Part shown: piece after piece, positions 33,388 to 42,769 of the stretch
How positions within the stretch are numbered: position 1 is the first letter of the stretch
How the letters are laid out: every line of letters starts with the position of its first letter
Assembly (NCBI GenBank): GCA_002937585.1
Contig: PTKE01000010.1
Location: forward strand, 1 to 50,943
DNA length: 50,943 nt
Reading direction: 5' to 3'
DNA from: Alphaproteobacteria bacterium MarineAlpha9_Bin6
Lineage (GTDB): Bacteria; Pseudomonadota; Alphaproteobacteria; UBA7887
Program-made: the position numbers and the translations under genes
The notes under the pieces: generated by a model
What the model was told of the DNA's origin: nothing
Seen by the model: only the letters and a program-made list of their open reading frames with translations
The model's database searches: none

Positions 33388-34187
33388 AAAAGTTCTCCAC
33401 GCAAAACCGTCGTAGCCATCCCTGACAAACGAACCCGATGGCCATCGACTGCAACTCGCACCTCACCACCACGACCCGACAGTTGGTGTCCGACCAACTC
33501 GTTCTTATGTAGCTTAGTAGCCCAGTAGGGCCCTAACGAACAATGGGCCGAACCCGTGACTGGATCCTCATTTATTCCATATCGGGGTGCAAAAAATCGA
33601 GATACAAAATCAGCACCGCTGTTTTTCTCTGCGCGCGCTGTAACAATAATGCCGCGGGTTTCTACCTCCGACAGTCCTACAAAATCCGGGGTTAGATCAC
33701 GCACCGCAGCAGCATCGAGAACCTCAACAAGGTAATCCATTCCAGTCCAACCCACCCATATGGCCTCGCCTACAAGCGCAGACTTAAGATTCGGAGGAGA
33801 TAACGCAGTCTTAGCCGCTAAAGCGGGAAAATCTAACTCAATCCGACCTTTATCGGTGGTCGCCGTCAAAAGCCCACTGCGAGTATGGAAGCGTGCCACC
33901 TCAAGCTCTGACAAAGCCCCAGTCGTCCATAGTATATGGGCGCTAGCAAGCGTAGCGTGTCCACAAAGATCCACTTCTGCCAACGGTGTAAACCACCGAA
34001 GATCAAAACCTTCCTCCCGTGTTTCACTTCGCTGGTTTAAAAATGCGGTCTCTGACAAGTTCATTTCGGCAGCAACATTCTGCATCCAATTTACGTCCGC
34101 TCTATCAGTTAACAGACAGATAGCTGCCGGATTGCCAGCAAAACGAACATTGGTAAAAGCGTCAACGATGTAAAGCGCGACCGGCAT
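33384..34187 (-). CDS. PhzF family isomerase/epimerase
   Basis: The 267-residue protein begins MPVALYIVDAFTNVRFAGNPAAI and has the catalytic Glu in MNLSETAFL, the DLCGHATLASAH block and the C-terminal DPVTGSAHCSLGPYW, all diagnostic of PhzF-like proteins of the diaminopimelate-epimerase fold. Most such proteins have unknown substrates. The frame is open to 34268, but ATG 34187 has AGAGGAG nine bases upstream and the family start. It is first in a two-gene operon with the hydratase-like gene. Confidence 0.9.
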   Translation of the reverse strand: MPVALYIVDAFTNVRFAGNPAAICLLTDRADVNWMQNVAAEMNLSETAFLNQRSETREEGFDLRWFTPLAEVDLCGHATLASAHILWTTGALSELEVARFHTRSGLLTATTDKGRIELDFPALAAKTALSPPNLKSALVGEAIWVGWTGMDYLVEVLDAAAVRDLTPDFVGLSEVETRGIIVTARAEKNSGADFVSRFFAPRYGINEDPVTGSAHCSLGPYWATKLHKNELVGHQLSGRGGEVRVAVDGHRVRLSGMATTVLRGELL

Positions 34188-34266
34188 AATTCTCCTCTTG
34201 AAGCAATATTTAACATAATCTTGCAAACAGTTGACCCCCCTTGCTCTCGCCGATAGCGTAGCTCCC

Positions 34267-34986
34267 ATGGCATTACTAGGTCGTGGCTTACTCGCTATCT
34301 GGCATGACGTTGAACTTTCCGGAAACGAGGATCTTACCGATTTTCATAACTGGTATACGCGTGAACACCTACCGGAAAGACTTAGCATTCCAGGATTTCT
34401 CCGAGGTCGGCGTTACGAGGCTATAACCGGAAAACCGTATTATGCTGCTTTATATGAAACGGAGTCCGTGGAAACACTTGCGAGCGCGCCCTATCACGAA
34501 AGACTCAACAACCCGACACCATGGTCTACCCGTAACTTAACCCGGTTTAGGAACACAAATCGCACCGCATTCACGGTCGAATACAGCGCAGGGTTTGGGG
34601 TGGGAAGTGGACTTGCCGTAATTTGGTTGTCTCCCAAAACAGAAATGGAAAAGGCTCTAAAAACTTGGCTCATCAAAACTACTTTCCCAAAACTATTTCA
34701 GCACTCTGGGATAATCGGTGCACATCTCTGTATCGCAGACAGTCTTGCAACCAAGACTGAAAGTGTTGAAGCTCGATTACGTGAAAAACCTGACAAAATA
34801 GCAGAGTGGATTGTGATAATCGAGGGCCACGATCAGGCCGACTTGGACCAAGCACTTAGTCAACTACTCTCTTCGGAAGAGTGTACCGAGCAAGGTGCCG
34901 CATCCGCTTCTACCACACGACATCGCCTCATCCATAGCGCTATCTCCGACGAGCACGCCAACTTTTTCATTCAAGAACACGAATGA
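34267..34986 (+). CDS. EthD-like/dimeric alpha-beta barrel protein, two-domain
   Basis: The 239-residue protein starts with a ferredoxin-like module (LAIWHDVELSGNEDLTDFH ... REHLPERLSIPGFLRGRRY ... YAALYETESVETL) followed by a second, weaker copy (GLAVIWLSPKTEMEKAL ... VIIEGHDQADLDQALSQL). The WY(x)REHLPER pattern resembles small EthD/DUF-type proteins linked to aromatic or polyketide metabolism. Function is unknown. ATG 34267 was chosen over TTG 34231. Its stop overlaps the MATE gene (ATGA). It is divergent from PhzF. Confidence 0.8.
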   Translation: MALLGRGLLAIWHDVELSGNEDLTDFHNWYTREHLPERLSIPGFLRGRRYEAITGKPYYAALYETESVETLASAPYHERLNNPTPWSTRNLTRFRNTNRTAFTVEYSAGFGVGSGLAVIWLSPKTEMEKALKTWLIKTTFPKLFQHSGIIGAHLCIADSLATKTESVEARLREKPDKIAEWIVIIEGHDQADLDQALSQLLSSEECTEQGAASASTTRHRLIHSAISDEHANFFIQEHE

Positions 34987-36320
34987 AGGAAGTCACACCG
35001 AGCGCCAAAAGCGCTTGGCATGCCCGTGTTTGGAAATTGGCATTACCTCTTATTTTGGCAAACCTGACCATCCCCTTGCTGGGTATGGTCGACACAGCAG
35101 TGATTGGTGATCTTAGCGCGGCCCATATCGGCGCAGTCGCAGTCGGTGCTACAGTGTTTTCGTTTCTTTATTGGGGGCTAGCGTTCCTTCGCTTTTCCAC
35201 TACCGGACTTACAGCCCAGGCCTACGGAGCAAACGATCTAGACGGCGCCCTAACATTGCTTGGCCGAGCCATTTTATTGGCGGTCGGTTTCGGTACCCTT
35301 TTCGTAGTCTTTCAAGCGCCAATCGTTTCAGCCGCAATAACCTTGATCACGATGACACCAGGTGTTGAAGCCCATGTCCGGGATTATATGTTTATCCGAA
35401 TCTGGGGCGCGCCAGCAGCCCTCGCCAATATCGCGATACTGGGCTGGCTGATTGGCCTACAACGAGTACATCACGCCCTGACGCTCCAAGTAATAATCAA
35501 CGGCGTTAATATTTTCCTCGACATTGCTCTTGGTCAATGGCTCGGCATGGAGATTAAAGGTGTCGCCCTTGCAACTATGATCTCTCAGGTTATTGGATTC
35601 GGAGCAGGTGTTTATCTAATCATCCGAATTAAAGTCGGTCTGGGAGCCAATTGGGACGTCACAACGATCCTGAGCCGACAGCCTCTACTGGCATTAATGG
35701 TTATGAACCGCGATATCTTTATAAGAAGCCTCTGCGTAATCGCGGCCGTTGCAATGTTCACCATCCAGGGCGCGAAGATGGGTGAGCTCGTGCTAGCAGC
35801 AAATGGAATTCTTATCCTGTTTCAAGCATTTCTGTCCTACGGACTTGACGGTTTCGCTCACGCCGCCGAATCCCTGGTCGGTGCCGCTGTTGGTGCTCGT
35901 GACCGAACCGCATTGCGAAACGCTGTCAAAATCTCAACCCAATTGGCACTGCTGGTTTCCGTCGGTTATGTCGCAATTTTTATCCTATTCGGGGATGCGA
36001 TTATTGCAGGGATTACCGACCTGCCCGATGTCCGCGCCTCAGTCAGGCAGTATTTTGGGTGGGTAATTATCTCCCCGCTAGTTTCCGTGTGGGCATTTCA
36101 ACTGGACGGCATATTCATAGGCGCCACCAGGGCAGGAGATATGCGGAACGCAATGCTAATCTCGTTTTGTATCTATTTAGTATTGATGTTCAATTTGCTG
36201 GCTTACCTGGGAAATCATGGCCTGTGGCTTGCGTTCACGGTGTTCATGATCGCACGTGCCGTTACCCTGATGGCCTTCTATCCGAGATTGGAGAGGACTA
36301 CCACCGATAGTATCGGATAA
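34983..36320 (+). CDS. MATE family efflux transporter (DinF-like)
   Basis: The 445-residue membrane protein has twelve predicted helices in two six-helix bundles and the DinF-type MATE pattern: LALPLILANLTIPLLGMVDTAVIG (in the first helix region), FRFSTTGLTAQAYGANDLDGA and, in the second half, AANGILILFQAFLSYGLDGFAHAAESLVG. MATE proteins export organic cations or metabolites with Na+ or H+. Coupling to the upstream EthD-like gene by an ATGA overlap suggests a shared substrate. Confidence 0.9.
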   Translation: MKEVTPSAKSAWHARVWKLALPLILANLTIPLLGMVDTAVIGDLSAAHIGAVAVGATVFSFLYWGLAFLRFSTTGLTAQAYGANDLDGALTLLGRAILLAVGFGTLFVVFQAPIVSAAITLITMTPGVEAHVRDYMFIRIWGAPAALANIAILGWLIGLQRVHHALTLQVIINGVNIFLDIALGQWLGMEIKGVALATMISQVIGFGAGVYLIIRIKVGLGANWDVTTILSRQPLLALMVMNRDIFIRSLCVIAAVAMFTIQGAKMGELVLAANGILILFQAFLSYGLDGFAHAAESLVGAAVGARDRTALRNAVKISTQLALLVSVGYVAIFILFGDAIIAGITDLPDVRASVRQYFGWVIISPLVSVWAFQLDGIFIGATRAGDMRNAMLISFCIYLVLMFNLLAYLGNHGLWLAFTVFMIARAVTLMAFYPRLERTTTDSIG

Positions 36321-36397
36321 TTCAGCTCAATTGGGTTGATGTGTACTTGGCAAGTCACATCTATATGTGCATGTTGAAGCGTGTTTTTGTCCATCGT

Positions 36398-36418
36398 CGA
36401 CTCCCAACAAGCGAGTCG
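36398..36418 (+). other. Hairpin in the pntAA leader
   Basis: CGACTC (36398-36403) and GAGTCG (36413-36418) form a perfect six-base-pair stem with a nine-base loop, ending 20 bases before the pntAA ATG and just ahead of its likely ribosome binding site GGTAGG. It is not followed by a T-run. A regulatory role is possible but not supported by anything else. Confidence 0.3.
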
Positions 36419-36438
36419 GCCCCCGGTAGGTACAAGTT

Positions 36439-37596
36439 ATGAAAATCGCGGTTCCCAAGGAGTTGCGCGACGGTGAAACCCGCGTTGCGATGTCCCCTGA
36501 CATGATAAAGAAGCTAGTTGCCATGGGGCTCGAAGTCATGATCGAAACAGGCGCGGGGAACCGCGCAATGCTGCTAGACGACTTGTACCGAAAAGCCGGC
36601 GCTTTGATCGGTGCAAACGCCAATGAAACTTATTCTGGTGCCGACATTGTTTTGAAAGTTCGCCCGCCCATAAGGCCAGACCAGGGACCGGACGAACTTG
36701 CGATGATTAAAAGCGGGGCTTTGTTGATTGGATTGTTAGAGCCGTTGCAAAATACAGATTCGGTTGCAGCGTACGCCAAGGCTGGCGTGACCGCGTTCGC
36801 AATGGAGCTACTACCACGCATCAGTCGTGCGCAAAGCATGGACGTCCTGTCCTCACAAAGCAATCTGGCCGGATACAAGGCGGTGATAGAAGCGGCCGCG
36901 GCCTTCGGAAAAGCGTTTCCCATGATGATGACTGCTGCAGGGACAATCGCCCCAGCCAAGGTCCTTGTTTTAGGAACTGGAGTAGCCGGACTACAGGCGA
37001 TCGCGACAGCGCGACGTCTTGGCGCAATAGTCTCCGCGTTTGATGTGCGTCTAGCGGCTAAGGAAGAAGCTGAAAGCCTTGGAGCGAAATTTATAGAGGT
37101 AATAAACGAGAAAACCCAGGGTGCCGAGACGAAAGACGGTTATGCGAAAGAGATGAGTGAGGAGTATAAGCGTAAACAGAAGGAGCTCATCCATGAGACC
37201 CTCAAAAGCCAAGACATCGTGATTACAACGGCTTTGATTCCAGGAAAATCTGCCCCCGTGCTTATCACTGAAGAAATGGTAAAAGATATGAATCTAGGGT
37301 CGGTAATAGTTGATCTTGCAATAGAATCTGGGGGCAATTGCTCCATAACCGAGTTAGGAAAAGTGGTCTTCAGACACGGAGTAACCCTCATTGGGCATGC
37401 CAACATGCCAGGTCATGCCCCGGTCGATGCGAGCGCGCTTTATGCCCGTAGTTTGGTGAATTTCATCACACCGATGATAGACCCTGAAACAAAAGATCTT
37501 GCGATCGATTGGGAGGATGAAATCATCGCAGGCACGCTAATCACACACGATGGAAAGATCGTACATCCCACACTCACAAACGGAGAAGGCCGATGA
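36439..37596 (+). CDS. pntAA: NAD(P)(+) transhydrogenase, alpha subunit part 1 (NAD-binding domain I)
   Basis: PntAA is the cytoplasmic NAD(H)-binding subunit of proton-translocating transhydrogenase, which makes NADPH at the expense of the proton gradient. The 385-residue protein starts [20 protein letters not shown], has [21 protein letters not shown], the Rossmann loop [22 protein letters not shown] (about 175-195) and [20 protein letters not shown]. It ends before the membrane part, which is a separate gene here, as usual in alphaproteobacteria. Its stop overlaps the pntAB ATG. Confidence 0.95.
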   Translation: MKIAVPKELRDGETRVAMSPDMIKKLVAMGLEVMIETGAGNRAMLLDDLYRKAGALIGANANETYSGADIVLKVRPPIRPDQGPDELAMIKSGALLIGLLEPLQNTDSVAAYAKAGVTAFAMELLPRISRAQSMDVLSSQSNLAGYKAVIEAAAAFGKAFPMMMTAAGTIAPAKVLVLGTGVAGLQAIATARRLGAIVSAFDVRLAAKEEAESLGAKFIEVINEKTQGAETKDGYAKEMSEEYKRKQKELIHETLKSQDIVITTALIPGKSAPVLITEEMVKDMNLGSVIVDLAIESGGNCSITELGKVVFRHGVTLIGHANMPGHAPVDASALYARSLVNFITPMIDPETKDLAIDWEDEIIAGTLITHDGKIVHPTLTNGEGR

Positions 37597-37910
37597 CGGA
37601 TCCGTTCGTCACCAATATCACAATTTTCTTACTCGCAGTGTTCGTCGGCTACTACGTAGTATGGAATGTGACGCCTGCACTTCACACGCCTCTTATGTCG
37701 GTTACCAATGCGATCTCTGGGATCATCGTCGTCGGTGCCTTGATCGCGGTTGGCTCGGACACTACTGCGACAATAGAAATCGAAGATAGCAACACATTTA
37801 ATTTTTCACTCCTACTTGGCTTTTTTGCCGTCATGTTAGCATCGGTAAACATCTTCGGCGGTTTCATTGTCACCCAGCGTATGCTGCAAATGTTTAAGAA
37901 AATGAAATAG
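37593..37910 (+). CDS. pntAB: NAD(P) transhydrogenase, alpha subunit part 2 (membrane domain)
   Basis: The 105-residue protein holds the three or four membrane helices that correspond to the C-terminal part of E. coli Pnt[33 protein letters not shown] is the conserved part, and it ends [18 protein letters not shown]. It contributes to the proton channel together with PntB. It overlaps pntAA by four bases and is followed after 14 bases by pntB. Confidence 0.95.
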   Translation: MTDPFVTNITIFLLAVFVGYYVVWNVTPALHTPLMSVTNAISGIIVVGALIAVGSDTTATIEIEDSNTFNFSLLLGFFAVMLASVNIFGGFIVTQRMLQMFKKMK

Positions 37911-37924
37911 AGGGGCAACAACCC

Positions 37925-39310
37925 GTGAATGCCAATGTTTCCGCCCTCCTCTATCTTGCCTCTGCAGTATGTTTCATTGTCGCTTTAAAGGGCCTGTCAT
38001 CACCAGCTTCAGCGAGATCAGGAAATTTGTTCGGCATTGCCGGTATGGCGATTGCAATTGCGACTACTTTACTAAAACTGGACATATCCAGCTTCGTGTT
38101 GATAGCGGTGGCGGTAATCGCAGGCGGATCGGTTGGAACCGTTATTGCATTACGGATTCAAATGACCGCGATGCCGCAACTGGTCGCCGCTTTCCACAGT
38201 TTAGTTGGCTTAGCGGCAGTATTAGTTGCAACGGCCGCGCTTTACGCACCTGACGCATATGGCATTGGCACTGTTGGGAATATTAAACCAGCAAGCCTTA
38301 TCGAAATGTCGTTTGCTGTTGTAATCGGCGCCATCACTTTTACTGGCTCAATCATAGCTTTCGCAAAACTTCAGTCTCTGATCAGCGGTGCACCACTAAT
38401 TTTCTCTGGACAACACGTCTTAAATTTGGTGATCGCATTGGTGACTATCGCACTGATCTTCTGGTTTTGCTTTTCGGAAAGTCACGCCTTGTTTTTGACC
38501 ATGACCGCACTCGCTTTGTTACTGGGGGTTTTGATTATCATCCCGATCGGCGGGGCTGACATGCCGGTGGTGGTGTCAATGCTCAATTCCTATTCAGGCT
38601 GGGCCGCCGCGGGCATCGGCTTCACGCTTCAAAATCCCGCACTAATCATAGTAGGAGCACTGGTTGGCTCTTCTGGCGCAATCCTTAGTTATATAATGTG
38701 CAGAGCGATGAACCGGTCATTTTTCAACGTAATTCTCGGAGGATTCGGAGCTGAGGTTGATACTAGTGTCACCGAACGCGGCAACAAAAATGCCAAGGCG
38801 GGCAGTGCGGATGATGCTGCATTCATTATGAAAAATTCCCAATCAGTGATCATCGTTCCAGGCTATGGCATGGCCGTCGCGCAGGCCCAACACTCACTTC
38901 GGGAAATGGCCAACATCCTTAAGAAACAGGGGATAGATGTGCGATACGCAATACATCCTGTCGCCGGACGCATGCCTGGACACATGAACGTACTATTAGC
39001 GGAGGCTAACGTGCCTTATGATGAAGTCTTTGAACTCGATGAAATTAATAACGATTTTGCTAGCTGCGACGTTGCCTTCGTCATCGGAGCGAATGATGTA
39101 ACTAACCCGGCGGCGAAAAAAGACCCCACAAGCCCGATCGCTGGAATGCCAATTCTGGATGTTGAAAAATCTAGTACTGTGTTGTTCGTGAAGCGTTCTC
39201 TCTCCCCAGGTTATGCTGGGATTGATAACGAAGTATTTTACGCTGACAAGACTATGATGTTGTTCGGTGACGCGAAGAAAATGGTCGAGGGCATTATCAG
39301 GGTGTTGTAA
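37925..39310 (+). CDS. pntB: NAD(P)(+) transhydrogenase, beta subunit
   Basis: PntB combines about nine membrane helices (1-270) with the cytoplasmic NADP(H)-binding domain III. The 461-residue protein shows GGADMPVVVSMLNSYSGWAA in the membrane part and VIIVPGYGMAVAQAQH, GRMPGHMNVLLAEANVPYD and VIGANDVTNPAA in domain III, all typical and intact. It starts with GTG after AGAGGGG. It completes the three-gene pnt operon; the amidase gene follows after 16 bases. Confidence 0.96.
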   Translation: MNANVSALLYLASAVCFIVALKGLSSPASARSGNLFGIAGMAIAIATTLLKLDISSFVLIAVAVIAGGSVGTVIALRIQMTAMPQLVAAFHSLVGLAAVLVATAALYAPDAYGIGTVGNIKPASLIEMSFAVVIGAITFTGSIIAFAKLQSLISGAPLIFSGQHVLNLVIALVTIALIFWFCFSESHALFLTMTALALLLGVLIIIPIGGADMPVVVSMLNSYSGWAAAGIGFTLQNPALIIVGALVGSSGAILSYIMCRAMNRSFFNVILGGFGAEVDTSVTERGNKNAKAGSADDAAFIMKNSQSVIIVPGYGMAVAQAQHSLREMANILKKQGIDVRYAIHPVAGRMPGHMNVLLAEANVPYDEVFELDEINNDFASCDVAFVIGANDVTNPAAKKDPTSPIAGMPILDVEKSSTVLFVKRSLSPGYAGIDNEVFYADKTMMLFGDAKKMVEGIIRVL

Positions 39311-39326
39311 TCATGGGGATGAAAGC

Positions 39327-40724
39327 ATGGCTCGCGAACTTCACGAACTCTCAGCGATCGACCTAATTGCCCTTTACAGGGCTAAAAAAGCCTCTCCGGT
39401 GGAAGCTGCACAGTCTGTCTTAAACCGCATAGAAGCGCTGCAACCAACCTACAACGCGTTTTGCATAATCGACCCCGAGCGCACCCTCCACGACGCCCGC
39501 CTGTCCGAAACTCGGTGGACTAAACAACAACCAGCCGGCCTAGTCGATGGTGTACCAACGACTATCAAAGACTTGATGCTGTCCAAAGGTTGGCCGACCT
39601 TGAGGGGTTCAAAGACGGTCGATCCCGAACAGACTTGGGACCAAGACGCACCGATCGTCGCGCGTATGCGTGATCATGGTGCCGTATTTGTGGGAAAAAC
39701 CACTACGCCTGAATTTGGCTGGAAAGGTGTGACGGATAGCCCGCTTACAGGGACAACACGCAATCCGTGGGACCCAGAACGAACTCCTGGTGGTAGCTCA
39801 GGTGGGGCAGCTGTAGCTGCCGCACTCGGCATGGGGACACTTAATATAGGTTCAGATGGTGGGGGCTCAATTCGTATGCCTGCCGGTTTTTGCGGTATTT
39901 TCGGCATCAAACCAACTTTCGGAGTGGTACCCGCCTACCCTCAATCAACTATGGGTAGCCTCTCGCATCATGGTCCAATGACCCGTACCGTAACGGATGC
40001 AGCCCTTATGTTGACCGTGATCAGCGAGCCAGACCCGCGCGATTGGTACGCTGGACCTTATCGCATGATCAACTACCATGAAGATTTGGAAGCTGACATC
40101 TCAGGCCTGCGGATCGCGTATAGCAGGTCCCTTGGGTACGCGACAGTTGATGACCACGTTAGCGAAGTAGTGGAAAAGTCGGTACACCACTTTGAGGAAC
40201 TTGGCGCTGAGATTTTCGAGGTCGACCCCGGTATAGAGGATCCGATTGAGCCAATGATAACCTTGTGGTCAGTTGGGCTTGCGCTCTTGATTGAAAATAC
40301 CCCTGCACACAAGCGCGGCCTAATGGACAAACCAATCCTGGAGCTCGCTGAGCAAGGACGTACGGTCGGGTCAATCGGAGTACGTCGCGCCGAACAAGCA
40401 CGAGAGGCCCTAGCAGTCAAAATAAATTTGTTTATGGAGGACTATGACCTACTTATCACTCCGCAACTCCCATTAACCGCATTTAAGGCAGGTAATGAGG
40501 TCCCGCCGGAACGTGGCATGATCCGATGGTGGGAATGGTCACCATTTACTTATCCCTTCAACCTAACCCAACACCCAGCGGCGACCGTACCCTGTGGCCT
40601 GGCAAACGATAATTTACCCGTATGCCTTCAGATAATTGCCCCGCGTTATAGCGAGCACAAACTACTCAGAGTGTGTCGGGCCTTCGAAAACTTGCAACCG
40701 TTCGTAATGCCTAAGAGCGCTTAA
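39327..40724 (+). CDS. Amidase (amidase-signature family)
   Basis: The 465-residue enzyme has the complete Ser-cisSer-Lys triad: Lys81 (VPTTIKDLML), Ser157 (TPGGSSGGAAVAA) and Ser181 (GSDGGGSIRMPAG). It probably hydrolyses a small amide. It is not GatA: it lacks GatB/GatC partners, and a true gatA is at 1.5-3.0 kb. I chose ATG 39327, with GGGGAT and GAAAG upstream; the longer frame starts inside pntB. Co-transcription with pnt is likely from spacing but functionally unexplained. Confidence 0.88.
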   Translation: MARELHELSAIDLIALYRAKKASPVEAAQSVLNRIEALQPTYNAFCIIDPERTLHDARLSETRWTKQQPAGLVDGVPTTIKDLMLSKGWPTLRGSKTVDPEQTWDQDAPIVARMRDHGAVFVGKTTTPEFGWKGVTDSPLTGTTRNPWDPERTPGGSSGGAAVAAALGMGTLNIGSDGGGSIRMPAGFCGIFGIKPTFGVVPAYPQSTMGSLSHHGPMTRTVTDAALMLTVISEPDPRDWYAGPYRMINYHEDLEADISGLRIAYSRSLGYATVDDHVSEVVEKSVHHFEELGAEIFEVDPGIEDPIEPMITLWSVGLALLIENTPAHKRGLMDKPILELAEQGRTVGSIGVRRAEQAREALAVKINLFMEDYDLLITPQLPLTAFKAGNEVPPERGMIRWWEWSPFTYPFNLTQHPAATVPCGLANDNLPVCLQIIAPRYSEHKLLRVCRAFENLQPFVMPKSA

Positions 40725-40749
40725 GTTTCAGTAGCGTAGCCAAAGTCAA

Positions 40750-40842
40750 ACTACCGTTGTGGTGGTGTCCGTTTTTTTGGGTTTTTTAGGGGTATTAATT
40801 TAGTAATTATAGATCTTTATATAATTTACTTAAACTAAATTA
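40750..40842. terminator. T-rich intergenic stretch with weak hairpins between amidase and rpsU
   Basis: On the plus strand, ACTACC and GGTGGT (about 40751-40766, one G-T pair) are followed by GTCCG and seven T, a weak candidate terminator of the pnt-amidase unit. On the minus strand, behind rpsU, an AT-only hairpin (arms near AGTAAATTATA and TATAATTACT) is followed by mixed sequence and A-rich runs. Neither is a strong intrinsic terminator, but the two genes converge here. Confidence 0.35.
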
Positions 40843-41043
40843 TTACTCTTCCCGCATGGCCTTTTTACGCGCCAATTTGCGTGCACGGCGGATAGCTTCT
40901 GCCTTTTCTCGAGCCCTTCTTTCAGACGGTTTTTCAAAAGAGCGGCGCATTTTCATCTCGCGGAAAATTCCCTCGCGTTGCATCTTCTTTTTCAAAGCAC
41001 GCAGGGCCTGATCAACATTGTTATCGCGTACGACGACTTGCAA
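40843..41043 (-). CDS. rpsU: 30S ribosomal protein S21 (bS21)
   Basis: The 66-residue, very basic protein starts [20 protein letters not shown], the alphaproteobacterial bS21 sequence, and continues [22 protein letters not shown] with an Arg/Lys/Ala tail. bS21 helps base-pairing between mRNA and the 16S anti-Shine-Dalgarno. The start codon is TTG (41043) with GGGAGA nine bases upstream; no ATG or GTG fits the conserved N-terminus. It stands alone, 111 bases downstream of the monooxygenase-like gene. Confidence 0.95.
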   Translation of the reverse strand: MQVVVRDNNVDQALRALKKKMQREGIFREMKMRRSFEKPSERRAREKAEAIRRARKLARKKAMREE

Positions 41044-41154
41044 GTTAAGTATTCTCCCATCCTAGTGATCTAGCGGTTAGGCCTGATAGCACATAAGTGG
41101 CCGTCCTGTGAAGGGCTCTCCAGATATTAGAGGAACCCGTTAAGAAGCAGACTC

Positions 41155-41454
41155 TCAAAAGCTAATTTCTCGCACTAAATTTACCACGCGTAACTTAAAA
41201 GACTCAAAAATCTCATTTTTTCCGCGTTCCTGAACTTTTTTATGGTCCGGTTGCTCTCGCCATGCTGCAACTGACGCCTCGTCCCGCCATCTCGATACCG
41301 AGACAAATTTATTAGAATCGACACAGCTTTGAAAACGCTCGACACCCAGAAATCCATCAATCTTCTCAACTTCAGGATGCATCGCTTCTGCAAACGCAAA
41401 ATACGCTTCCTGCTTCCCTGGCCTAACTTTAAATTCAAAAATCACCATTATCAT
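41155..41454 (-). CDS. Antibiotic biosynthesis monooxygenase (ABM) domain protein
   Basis: The 99-residue protein has the single ABM/dimeric ferredoxin-like domain: VIFEFKVRPGKQEAYFAFAEAMHPEV, then GFLGVERFQS and FVSVSRWRDEASVAAWREQPDHKKVQ. Members act as small cofactor-free oxygenases, haem-binding proteins or have no known role. GGAG nine bases before ATG 41454 supports the start. It is divergent from def and upstream of rpsU on the same strand. Confidence 0.87.
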   Translation of the reverse strand: MIMVIFEFKVRPGKQEAYFAFAEAMHPEVEKIDGFLGVERFQSCVDSNKFVSVSRWRDEASVAAWREQPDHKKVQERGKNEIFESFKLRVVNLVREISF

Positions 41455-41533
41455 CGTTTACCGCTCCACAATATAAACCTCCCGGTTTTGCCCACTCCTT
41501 TACCGGCCCATTAAACCCCGTCATATTAGTTTC

Positions 41534-42088
41534 ATGGCGATACTAAAAATAGCACGTATGGGTCATCCAGTCCTCAAGTGCAAGGCCGATGCCGTGAAGG
41601 ACCCTACAGCACCCGAAATTCAGCACCTGATAAATGATATGCGCGAGACCATGGCCGATGCAGGGGGTGTTGGCCTAGCCGCACCCCAGGTTCATGTCCC
41701 ACTCCGATTGGTAATATTTGAGATTCCAGAGACACGCCTTGGTGAGGATCACGAGACGACGGAGGAACTTGTCAGTCAAGTTCTGATTAATCCTATAGTC
41801 AAACCCCGTTCAGAAGAACTGACGGGTGGTTGGGAAGGTTGTCTATCTGTACCGGAACTCCGTGGTGCAGTCCCGCGTCACACGAACATTCATTATCAGG
41901 GGGTTGACGAAAAGGGTACGCTAATCGACCGCGAAGCCCACGGCTTTCATGCACGAGTTGTGCAACACGAGTGTGACCACCTTGACGGTGTTCTTTACCC
42001 TATGCGAATGACCAACTTAACAAGCCTTCATTACATCTCGGAAATGCGCTTCAATTCCGGTGACTTGCCACCAATCGGTACATCCTGA
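41534..42088 (+). CDS. def: Peptide deformylase
   Basis: Deformylase removes the formyl group from nascent proteins. The 184-residue protein has all three motifs: GVGLAAPQ (45-52), EGCLSVP (101-107, metal ligand Cys103) and QHECDHLDG (144-152, metal ligands His145 and His149, catalytic Glu146). No fmt gene follows, in contrast to the common def-fmt arrangement; COQ9 follows after seven bases. The ATG is supported by the conserved start AILKIARMGHPVL. Confidence 0.95.
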   Translation: MAILKIARMGHPVLKCKADAVKDPTAPEIQHLINDMRETMADAGGVGLAAPQVHVPLRLVIFEIPETRLGEDHETTEELVSQVLINPIVKPRSEELTGGWEGCLSVPELRGAVPRHTNIHYQGVDEKGTLIDREAHGFHARVVQHECDHLDGVLYPMRMTNLTSLHYISEMRFNSGDLPPIGTS

Positions 42089-42095
42089 AGGGATA

Positions 42096-42746
42096 ATGCT
42101 ACCTCCAGAACTTAAGTTTGAGCGTGAACGAATTTTACAGTTCGCGCTAATCCGGGTGTCATCAGGTGGGTGGACGGAACAGACGCTCCAATCGGCAACG
42201 GCTGATGCTGGCTTTAGGGAGGTAATGGCGCGTCGTGCCTTTCCGAGAGGAATTAATGATCTTATCGCCACTTATTTGTCCAATGCTGATGACGCAATGT
42301 TAGAGGCTCTCGGAAATCGCAATCTGAACACTATGCCAATTCGCGACCGCATACGAACTGCGATTAGGGTAAGACTTGAACAGAACAGCAACCATCGAGA
42401 AGCTATCCGGCGCCTGATTGCCCTGCAATCCACACCTCAGCATGCCACAGCGGCGTTGTTCGCATTGCACCGAACAATGGACAAAATTTGGCGTGCCGCC
42501 GATGATAAATCCACAGATTTTAATTTTTATACCAAACGGGCTCTACTGGCTGGTGTATATTGCACTACAACTTTGTTCTGGTTGAAAGATGGTTCCGACG
42601 GCTTTTCAGCAACATGGCAGTTCCTCGATCGTCGGATTAACGATGTCATGCAGCTGCAAACGTTGCGTGGCCGTTACGACGAGCGGCTGAAAAGTTTCGA
42701 ACCAGCCGTCGTTAAATTTTTCCAAGCTCTCACTTCTCGGATGTGA
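42096..42746 (+). CDS. COQ9 family ubiquinone biosynthesis protein
   Basis: The 216-residue protein matches the alphaproteobacterial COQ9 pattern: a TetR-like N-terminal helical part (ERERILQFALIRVSSGGWTEQTL), ARRAFPRGINDLIATYL in the middle and the lipid-binding C-terminal region around YTKRALLAGVYCTTTLFWL then RRINDVMQLQ. COQ9 binds isoprene lipids and helps hydroxylation in ubiquinone synthesis. ATG 42096 with AAGGGAT upstream is chosen over the longer frame that overlaps def. ubiX in the same window fits an aerobic quinone pathway. Confidence 0.88.
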   Translation: MLPPELKFERERILQFALIRVSSGGWTEQTLQSATADAGFREVMARRAFPRGINDLIATYLSNADDAMLEALGNRNLNTMPIRDRIRTAIRVRLEQNSNHREAIRRLIALQSTPQHATAALFALHRTMDKIWRAADDKSTDFNFYTKRALLAGVYCTTTLFWLKDGSDGFSATWQFLDRRINDVMQLQTLRGRYDERLKSFEPAVVKFFQALTSRM

Positions 42747-42769
42747 TTTCGCAGTACGTAACTAAGTAC

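Noticed and set aside
39327-40724. Amidase considered as a second gatA.
   Set aside because: It has the amidase triad but no gatB or gatC beside it, and it differs from GatA outside the triad; the true gatA is in the gatCAB operon.
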